DNA of 5,127 bases from CTSoil-075 sp964292325. Its GTDB lineage: Bacteria > Bacillota > Negativicutes > DSM-13327. Under the pieces are notes generated by a model. That model was given only the letters and a program-made list of their open reading frames with translations, was not told the origin of the DNA and searched no databases. Of this stretch, positions 1 to 4,420 are shown one piece after another. Made by a program: the position numbers and the translations under genes. The stretch lies in NCBI GenBank assembly GCA_964292325.1, contig CAXYVG010000173.1, positions 1 to 5,127 on the forward strand, given 5' to 3'. Positions within the stretch are counted from its first letter, which is position 1, and each line of letters starts with the position of its first letter.

Positions 1-1691
1 AAATAGTATTGTCCCTTAATCTTCACTTCCTCATATGGGATGCCTTTAGTTGTAAGTTCGCTTTTTATAGCCGTAAGTACCTTTTGGCTATTCGTGGTGG
101 CTCCGCTTATGCCTGATTTACTCAACCATTCTTTATAGATTCGTGTTAAATCAGGGCGAAGAATGCGTTCACCCGGAGCACCCCCAATGACATCCTCCAC
201 GAATTCGGAAATAGGGTTTTGAGTTGCAATGTACTGCTGCAATGCGTCTGAACAACTTAACGAAGCCGTTAATTGGAAGTCATTCAACCTTAGTCGCTGT
301 AATCCCTCTAATGCAAAATTAAGTATCCCGGATAGTTCAGATGCCAATTTGTCAATTAAATCCGGGTCCATATAATATATTCCCGGCTTTCTTTCCTCAT
401 TCTGTTTTAGTTCATGAAATTTTCTGTTAAAAGGGACAATCAGTAAACGCCTGTAAAACCCGTTGGTAGTATCCGAGGAATCCATCATCGAATTTAACAG
501 GATCACGGTTTTTGCTATAATTCTTGTACTGAAAGCATCGGCATATTTACGCTCAACTTGAAGAGTATCACCAGCCGTAAGCGCTTTGAAGTTCTCAGTA
601 TTGAAATCTCCATTCAGCTGATTTTCACTGCTGATATTCATCAACTTTCCAGGCAAATCTTGCATACCAAAATTACCCGTCAGTCGTTTTAATGATGTAT
701 TTGATACATTTTCTCGGCCGTATAGCCGGTGCATTACTTCCGAAAGAACACTTTTTCCGTTAGCTCCACTTCCCAGGAAAATGAAAGCTTTTTGTATCTT
801 TATGTCTTTCAAAAAGCCATAGCCGAGTATCTCCTGAATCAATAGAATGCGATGCTCGTCCCCCTCGAAAACTTCATCCAAATATTGCTTAAAGCGAAGA
901 CATGAAGCTTCCGGATTATATTCAATGGGAATCTGTATACGTGAAACAAACTCAGCGGTGTGCGGCTTAAGTTTCATCGTTCGGATATTGAAGAGTCCGT
1001 TTTGAACGTTGATTATGTCAGGCTCAGCATCAAACTGATCGATTACCGGTAGATCCCTTAACAATGTAGGGTAATATTTAGCTTCCATTCTAATATTCCA
1101 CATTCCTGGGCCACCCTGATCAATGACATACTTACAGGTTTTTTTCACAAGATCTTCACTAATTTCTACATAGACACCAGTGAAATCATAACGATAAAAT
1201 TTCCCATTTTTATCGACTACAACAGGAAATCGTTTCCTGATATAATCAGCAAGCATCTGTTCAGACTCCAACTTCGCCACTGTCCCATTAAAGTTCGCAG
1301 AAAACCCCCTTACTTTAAGCCTGTATGAAACAATTTTACTTACCACACTATTTACAGGATCAATGTGGGACCTTTCATCCCCCGTGTAACCCGCGAACGA
1401 CAGCGTCGTATAGTCTATATTCTGTGACAGATCCGCTTCGTTTACTTTATTTAGGAAGACTGTCTTTTTTTCTAAATCATTAGAACAGAAGGCTTCGATA
1501 TAATCATTGGTATACTCCGTTCCTATTTTCTTGAGCAGAATTGCCATGGCTTCTTCCAATTTCCCATTAACAAGATCTGAATTGTTAAGGGCCCATCTGA
1601 AAAATGGTTCTTTTGTCATAAAATTCATGGCTGTATCTTCAGGATCAGGCAACAGGAATGATTTAACATCTATAAATTGATTTTTCAACAT
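1..1691 (-). CDS. P4/D5-family superfamily 3 replicative helicase (phage/plasmid 'primase' C-terminal type), 3' end cut by window
   Basis: Likely an ATP-driven hexameric helicase that opens the origin and unwinds the element's DNA. 563 codons are visible with no stop before base 1. Seen: a D5_N-like stretch at about residues 140-290, including the family-typical run NGLFNIRTMKLKPHTAEF near 231-248 and LIQEILGYGF near 284-293. Then come Walker A GSGANGKS (307-314, Lys313), a Walker B-like LMNISSE (350-356), the sensor/motif C strand ending in Asn400 (VILLNSM), and the arginine pair Arg414-Arg415 in GFYRRLLIVPF. Residues about 495-563 resemble the C-terminal winged-helix part (FVEDVI ... YKEWLSKSG). 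P4 alpha-type proteins often carry a primase domain at the N-terminus; the first 140 residues here show no zinc ribbon, Toprim or archaeo-eukaryotic primase motif that I can recognise. The ATG at 1691 is set by a GAGGAGAG ribosome site. It is last of three co-oriented genes, 13 bases after the 160-aa gene. Probably only a short tail is missing. Confidence 0.9.
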   Translation of the reverse strand, partial: MLKNQFIDVKSFLLPDPEDTAMNFMTKEPFFRWALNNSDLVNGKLEEAMAILLKKIGTEYTNDYIEAFCSNDLEKKTVFLNKVNEADLSQNIDYTTLSFAGYTGDERSHIDPVNSVVSKIVSYRLKVRGFSANFNGTVAKLESEQMLADYIRKRFPVVVDKNGKFYRYDFTGVYVEISEDLVKKTCKYVIDQGGPGMWNIRMEAKYYPTLLRDLPVIDQFDAEPDIINVQNGLFNIRTMKLKPHTAEFVSRIQIPIEYNPEASCLRFKQYLDEVFEGDEHRILLIQEILGYGFLKDIKIQKAFIFLGSGANGKSVLSEVMHRLYGRENVSNTSLKRLTGNFGMQDLPGKLMNISSENQLNGDFNTENFKALTAGDTLQVERKYADAFSTRIIAKTVILLNSMMDSSDTTNGFYRRLLIVPFNRKFHELKQNEERKPGIYYMDPDLIDKLASELSGILNFALEGLQRLRLNDFQLTASLSCSDALQQYIATQNPISEFVEDVIGGAPGERILRPDLTRIYKEWLSKSGISGATTNSQKVLTAIKSELTTKGIPYEEVKIKGQYY

Positions 1692-1698
1692 TTTGTAT

Positions 1699-1706
1699 CT
1701 CTCCTC
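1699..1706 (-). promoter_or_regulatory. Ribosome binding site of the helicase, overlapping the upstream stop codon
   Basis: The minus strand reads GAGGAGAG seven bases before the ATG at 1691. The site overlaps two bases of the TGA stop of the 160-aa gene (1705-1707). This arrangement is typical of translational coupling, where ribosomes finishing one gene reload on the next. It supports the chosen helicase start. Confidence 0.8.
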
Positions 1707-2187
1707 AAATTACGATTTCTTGGGCGCTTGATTTCCGTTCAATTGGGATGGCCTTCTCGATGGCCGCAAACTTTCCTGACTCCCCATCGATGTGCTTTAT
1801 TGAAACTATGCATTCTTTTCCTAGCAGCTCGCCAAGATTAAATCCATTGATCGTATCCCGACCAAGTAAACCGGATAGCTCGGACCGGTAAGCACCCTTT
1901 TCAGAAGCTGATTTCCAATATTTTTTCCGGATTTCCACTTCCTCAATTCTTTCACCATTTGTAATCAAAATGCCAAACATTAGTTGGACATAATCATTCA
2001 CACCATAATTTCCTTGTTGATTCATCTCGTATATGGCGTCCTTTACGATTGCTCTGTATTCGCCTTCGGATGCTTTAGGAGTTCCATAATCCGCTCCCGA
2101 AACAAAGCTATTTTTAATGTTTTCCTTTTTTTGAGCTGCTTCTTGAAGCGCTCTCAAGTAAACAACCGATTTTTCAATTTCATACAT
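1705..2187 (-). CDS. Phage-type replication accessory protein, possibly ssDNA-binding (160 aa)
   Basis: I do not recognise a named family with certainty. Residues 1-28 are helical and Lys/Glu-rich. From about residue 33 the layout resembles small phage ssDNA-binding or DUF669-like proteins of replication modules: a GEYRAIV strand (42-48), alternating hydrophobic strands (about 64-76), a helical part ending in LSGLLGR (104-110), then FNLGELLGKECIVSIKH (116-132) and a last strand FAAIEKAIPI (140-149). The 'LLGK-x-hydrophobic strand-KH' stretch is the most telling. There is no acidic C-terminal tail like those of bacterial SSB or T7 gp2.5; it ends in AQEIVI. Its place between polymerase and helicase, 28 bases after the polymerase stop and 13 before the helicase start, supports a replisome role. 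ssDNA binding is inference from layout and context, not from a diagnostic motif. The ATG at 2187 follows an AAGGGTGA site. Confidence 0.75.
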   Translation of the reverse strand: MYEIEKSVVYLRALQEAAQKKENIKNSFVSGADYGTPKASEGEYRAIVKDAIYEMNQQGNYGVNDYVQLMFGILITNGERIEEVEIRKKYWKSASEKGAYRSELSGLLGRDTINGFNLGELLGKECIVSIKHIDGESGKFAAIEKAIPIERKSSAQEIVI

Positions 2188-2194
2188 TCTGCTT

Positions 2195-2201
2195 CACCCT
2201 T
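2195..2201 (-). promoter_or_regulatory. Ribosome binding site of the 160-aa gene (AAGGGTG, non-canonical)
   Basis: The minus strand has AAGGGTGA with about seven bases to the ATG at 2187. It pairs with the GGTGA part of the extended Shine-Dalgarno complement rather than with the GGAGG core used by its two neighbours, so initiation may be weaker. It lies in the 28-base gap after the polymerase stop. Confidence 0.6.
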
Positions 2202-2215
2202 GCTTTCCTATTTTT

Positions 2216-3994
2216 TTATTTTTCCCAGAAACAAGAAACCGTAACCTCTACAACAACAGGAACTGTTTTCAACAATTTTTCCATACCGACCGTCATGACT
2301 TGTTTCAATAATCGTTCCGCTCTTTCCGATTCTTGTACGGGAACTTCCAAAACTACTTCATCATGCACGCTGGCTACTAACTTCCAATGTGGTGGCTTTT
2401 GATCCATCAACAATGAAAGTCCCTCCTTAAATCCTTCAGCACCCGACGATTGTATTGGGTAATTAAAACGCGAAATCGATCCTTTCTTCAAATCACTGGT
2501 GGCGCTACTCCAATATCGCCCCCCCAAGGTGGATATTGTGTCCTCCCGTAGCATTCTATCTTGGTAATCCAAGACACCAGGATATGCGTCGAAATAACAG
2601 CGCCGGAAATTTTCAGCTTCCTCTAAAGTAATGGAATCTCCCGTGGCGGCCTGAATCTTCTTTTGAAGTCCGTATTTTGACATTCCATATACAAGACCAA
2701 AGTTTATAATTTTGCCGACCTTACGTTCATCGGACGTTATTCCATCCAATTTTTTCGCAAAAATTGCACTAGCCGTTTTGGAGTGTACGTCTATACCTTC
2801 TTGGAACGCTTTAATCATAGCTGCATCCCGCGATATCTCCGCCAGGATTCTGAGCTCGATATTGCTGTAATCCGCAATAATGAATACATGATTCTCAGCA
2901 GCATGAAAGTAGGGCTTCGAAATACTCGGCATTCCTTGTAGGTTCGGATTGATGCAAGACATGCGTGATGTTCCTGTTCCAATCAACGACCAAGATCCTC
3001 TCAGCCGACCATCTATGCCAATCATTTTTTTTAGTTTTTCTCCAAAAGTGGATAGTTGCTTTCGCTTGCGTCTGTATTTCCGCAAAAGAAGTATGACTTC
3101 ATAATCTGCCTCGTACTTGACCAAAACTTCATCAGAAGTCCCCTCCAGAATGATCCCAATATTGTTCAGAGCCTTTTTTAGTTGTTCTGGCGCATCAAGA
3201 TTCAATTCCTTATCCTCTAATAAGCTATGAATACGGAGACTCAATTCTTCTATTTCAAGCTGTATTTTGCTCAGCTCTTTCTGCCATCCAAAATAATTGA
3301 ATAGAATACCATTTTTTTGAAGTTCAATTATTGCAGGTAATGCTCTTCTCTCGCGGTCAAGAACAACTTCTAAGTGTTTCAGTGACAGTTGTTCAAGTAG
3401 TACGCCATATAACATATGAATGGCTCTTACTTTTTCCAAGACGAAAAGTCTATGATCCTCCGTCAATTTAACCTGTTCGCTGACCCAATACCGGGGAAAT
3501 ATGTCTAAAGTCAAACCCAGCCAATGATTTACAAGATATTGGAGAGACACAGAACCCTTTGCATGATTCTGAAGCACTTGAGCTAGGACAATCGTATCCG
3601 TGTAATTGATAACCGGAAAACCTTTTGATTCCAAACAACTAACGCTGAAGGAAGCATCGTGGAAAACCTTCAAAAATGCAGGGTCGCTCAGTAAACTAGC
3701 TATTTGCTTCACGTCTTCTACGACTAATTCCATTGCTGGACCGCTTACACTGATCAGCCTTACATCACAAGTCAACCAATGCGGACTGGTTGTTTCAATG
3801 CTCACAGCAATGACTTGTTTCGAAGGTATTTGGTTTGATAAAATGTGCAATACATTCGATTTATGTTCGACCAATTCACCTGCTAAACGTAATGCGTCCT
3901 TTGACCACGCACCATCCTTAAGTGGCTTTAACCAGATCTTTTCATCTTGAGTCAAGCTAAAATTGAACATTTTTTGAATTTCTTCTCTTAACAT
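2216..3994 (-). CDS. Family A DNA polymerase, phage type, with a degenerate 3'-5' exonuclease domain (592 aa)
   Basis: Likely the replicative DNA polymerase of the element. There is no 5' nuclease domain; an exonuclease-like fold spans about residues 60-200 and the palm/fingers/thumb about 205-592. Polymerase signatures are intact: TSRMSCINPNLQGMP (342-356, Arg344 as E. coli Arg668), motif A DYSNIELR (375-382, Asp375), motif B R424-x3-K428-x3-F432-x3-Y436 within KIINFGLVYGMS, NYPIQ (511-515), and motif C VHDEVVLEV (543-551, Asp545/Glu546). Phe at 432 is the E. coli-like residue at the sugar-sensing position. The exonuclease domain has lost its catalytic Asps: SIE instead of D-x-E (Ser65, Glu67 kept), HDASFS instead of HNxxFD (Ser117), and FVLEKVR instead of YAxxDVR (Phe184, Lys188). 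At 592 aa it is shorter than T7 polymerase and far shorter than cellular Pol I. The ATG at 3994 follows AAAGGAG by eight bases. It heads the polymerase / 160-aa gene / helicase operon. Confidence 0.95.
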   Translation of the reverse strand: MLREEIQKMFNFSLTQDEKIWLKPLKDGAWSKDALRLAGELVEHKSNVLHILSNQIPSKQVIAVSIETTSPHWLTCDVRLISVSGPAMELVVEDVKQIASLLSDPAFLKVFHDASFSVSCLESKGFPVINYTDTIVLAQVLQNHAKGSVSLQYLVNHWLGLTLDIFPRYWVSEQVKLTEDHRLFVLEKVRAIHMLYGVLLEQLSLKHLEVVLDRERRALPAIIELQKNGILFNYFGWQKELSKIQLEIEELSLRIHSLLEDKELNLDAPEQLKKALNNIGIILEGTSDEVLVKYEADYEVILLLRKYRRKRKQLSTFGEKLKKMIGIDGRLRGSWSLIGTGTSRMSCINPNLQGMPSISKPYFHAAENHVFIIADYSNIELRILAEISRDAAMIKAFQEGIDVHSKTASAIFAKKLDGITSDERKVGKIINFGLVYGMSKYGLQKKIQAATGDSITLEEAENFRRCYFDAYPGVLDYQDRMLREDTISTLGGRYWSSATSDLKKGSISRFNYPIQSSGAEGFKEGLSLLMDQKPPHWKLVASVHDEVVLEVPVQESERAERLLKQVMTVGMEKLLKTVPVVVEVTVSCFWEK

Positions 3995-3995
3995 T

Positions 3996-4011
3996 ATAAA
4001 GTCTCCTTTAT
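3996..4011 (-). promoter_or_regulatory. Polymerase ribosome site inside a small hairpin with a GAGA loop
   Basis: The minus strand reads ATAAAG-GAGA-CTTTAT directly before AATG: a perfect 6-bp stem capped by GAGA, a GNRA-type tetraloop. The AAAGGAG ribosome site (4003-4009) is split between the 5' arm and the loop, so folding would hide part of it. The stem is AT-rich and weak alone, so a bound protein would be needed for strong repression. T4 polymerase represses its own mRNA through a hairpin at its ribosome site, which makes this a reasonable candidate operator; that role is inference. Confidence 0.5.
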
Positions 4012-4031
4012 TGATGAAATTTTTCGACTAT

Positions 4032-4136
4032 TTAATTTTCAAAGAACATGTTTTTCGTGATCAAATCTTTTTCATCAAAACCTACTCGAAAGAATCGATT
4101 TCTTGAAAATAATCTAATTGCACCATTTACATGCAT
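4032..4136 (-). CDS. Candidate small leader ORF, 34 aa, upstream of the polymerase
   Basis: An ATG at 4136 opens 34 codons ending in TAA (4032-4034). The protein starts MHVNGAIRLF and ends KNMFFEN; it is rich in Phe (six) and Arg (four, all in residues 8-17), with an acidic patch FDEKD at 20-24. An in-frame TAG two codons before the ATG fixes the 5' limit. AGGA (4144-4147) lies seven bases before the ATG, a fair ribosome site. The stop is 37 bases before the polymerase ATG, so the two would share an mRNA. No family is recognised. It could be a real small phage protein, a leader peptide whose translation controls the hairpins downstream, or chance: 34 codons in an AT-rich gap is not decisive alone. 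Confidence 0.4.
   Translation of the reverse strand: MHVNGAIRLFSRNRFFRVGFDEKDLITKNMFFEN
4035..4064 (-). promoter_or_regulatory. Weak candidate promoter for the polymerase operon
   Basis: On the minus strand TTGATC (4059-4064) and GAAAAT (4035-4040) are 18 bases apart, each matching the sigma-A consensus at four of six positions. Transcription would start about 30 bases before the polymerase ATG. No better -35/-10 pair was found in the gap. The site overlaps the small ORF, so if that ORF is real the main promoter must lie further upstream. Confidence 0.2.
4039..4048 (-). promoter_or_regulatory. boxA-like antitermination sequence (TGTTCTTTGA)
   Basis: The minus strand reads TGTTCTTTGA followed by AAATTAAAT, closely resembling the boxA element in the leaders of Bacillus-type rRNA operons, where NusB and NusE bind the transcript to help RNA polymerase ignore early termination. 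It is 45 bases before the polymerase start. The same bases would encode the last residues of the small ORF, so the match could come from coding sequence or chance. Confidence 0.3.
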
Positions 4137-4156
4137 TCGCTATTCCTGAAATGGCG
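4121..4156 (-). repeat. Hairpin whose loop holds the small-ORF ribosome site and start
   Basis: On the minus strand CGCCATTT (4149-4156) can pair with AAATGGTG (4121-4128) around a 20-base loop, using one G-U pair. The plus strand would have an A-C mismatch there, so the structure favours minus-strand RNA, the direction of the polymerase operon. The loop contains AGGA and the ATG of the 34-codon ORF. Confidence 0.45.
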
Positions 4157-4193
4157 ACTATGTGAGAAGATTCGAAAGATTTGTGTGCTGGTC

Positions 4194-4250
4194 GTTGATG
4201 ACTCAATATTTTTGGGTTTCGCAAAAAGTCAGTAATATTGGGCCATCAAC
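4194..4250. repeat. Two-part interrupted palindrome, 57 bp
   Basis: On the plus strand GTTGATG (4194-4200) pairs with CATCAAC (4244-4250), and, after a 3-base internal gap on each side, CAATATT (4204-4210) pairs with AATATTG (4234-4240). Fourteen perfect base pairs surround a 23-base loop (4211-4233) that has its own short TTTCGCAAA fold. The symmetry suits an operator for a dimeric protein, a cruciform or single-strand origin hairpin, or a structured mRNA leader. Confidence 0.65.
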
Positions 4251-4318
4251 ACCCTCTATTCTACAGACGTTTTAGTAAGGTAACCCTCTAATAGGAGAAT
4301 AACGAAATCACTCTATTC
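4251..4318 (-). repeat. Three short direct repeats (minus strand TAGAG, fuller form AATAGAGGGT)
   Basis: The plus strand has CTCTA at 4254, 4286 and 4311. The first two share ACCCTCTA (4251-4258 and 4283-4290); the first and third share CTCTATTC (4254-4261 and 4311-4318). Starts are 32 and 25 bases apart, close to whole helical turns for the first pair but not the second. They could be iterons or activator sites between the palindrome and the AT-rich stretch. The repeat core is short, so chance cannot be excluded. Confidence 0.35.
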
Positions 4319-4346
4319 CCTTGACTTTTATAATATGATGTGAACT

Positions 4347-4379
4347 AAAAAACCGTACATATAGCAATATGTACGGTTT
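4347..4379 (-). terminator. Intrinsic terminator of the right-hand gene
   Basis: A perfect 13-bp stem, AAACCGTACATAT (4350-4362) with ATATGTACGGTTT (4367-4379), has the 4-base loop 4363-4366. On the minus strand the 3' arm runs straight into six T residues (4347-4352) followed by AG. It lies 41 bases after the stop at 4421 and should separate that transcript from the polymerase operon. In the plus direction the tract after the stem is cgttattttta, so activity there would be weaker. Confidence 0.85.
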
Positions 4380-4420
4380 CGTTATTTTTATATTAAAAAT
4401 CATTATAATGTCTTTCAATT

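Larger units (their letters stand above)
4011..4078. repeat. 9-bp inverted repeat TTGATGAAA / TTTCATCAA
   Basis: TTGATGAAA at 4011-4019 is matched exactly by TTTCATCAA at 4070-4078, with 50 bases between. In the minus-strand RNA the arms would pair across the end of the small ORF and close just 5' of the polymerase ribosome site. As DNA they could be two operator half-sites. The TTGATG core recurs at 4194 and 4245. Confidence 0.6.
3995..4420 (-). other. 426-base structured intergenic/leader region upstream of the polymerase operon
   Basis: This is the only large gap between recognised genes. From right to left it holds an intrinsic terminator (4347-4379), an AT-rich stretch (about 4321-4346), three TAGAG direct repeats (4254-4318), an interrupted palindrome (4194-4250), a hairpin (4121-4156) around a small-ORF start, the small ORF (4032-4136), a long-range inverted repeat (4011-4078) and the polymerase ribosome-site hairpin. 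Bases 4380-4420 are AT-rich with nothing further recognised. The layout fits a promoter plus mRNA leader and could also serve as a replication origin. Confidence 0.6.

Noticed and set aside
1984..2244. Open frame of 86 codons on the plus strand
   Set aside because: It is antisense to the 160-aa gene and the polymerase end, has a composition like a frame shadow, and no supporting context.
3606..3950. Open frame of 114 codons on the plus strand
   Set aside because: It lies wholly antisense to the N-terminal part of the polymerase, which is certain from its motifs; treated as a shadow.
4230..4239. CAATATTAC on the minus strand, close to the geminivirus/circovirus nicking sequence TAATATTAC
   Set aside because: It sits in the stem rather than the loop of the palindrome, no HUH endonuclease gene is visible, and the match is short and AT-rich.
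4172..4272. Possible remnant of a decayed gene upstream of the small ORF (open minus-strand stretches of about 30-40 codons)
   Set aside because: The stretches have no ribosome site or recognisable family and overlap the palindrome; they are no better than chance.
4321..4349. Plus-strand promoter suggested by TTGACT (4321) and TATAAT (4329)
   Set aside because: The two boxes are only two bases apart and neither has a good partner at 16-18 bases; no plus-strand gene follows.
3995..4420. CRISPR array, tRNA or known large ncRNA in the intergenic region
   Set aside because: There are no regularly spaced repeats of CRISPR length, no cloverleaf with a T-arm signature, and no motif of a known riboswitch class.
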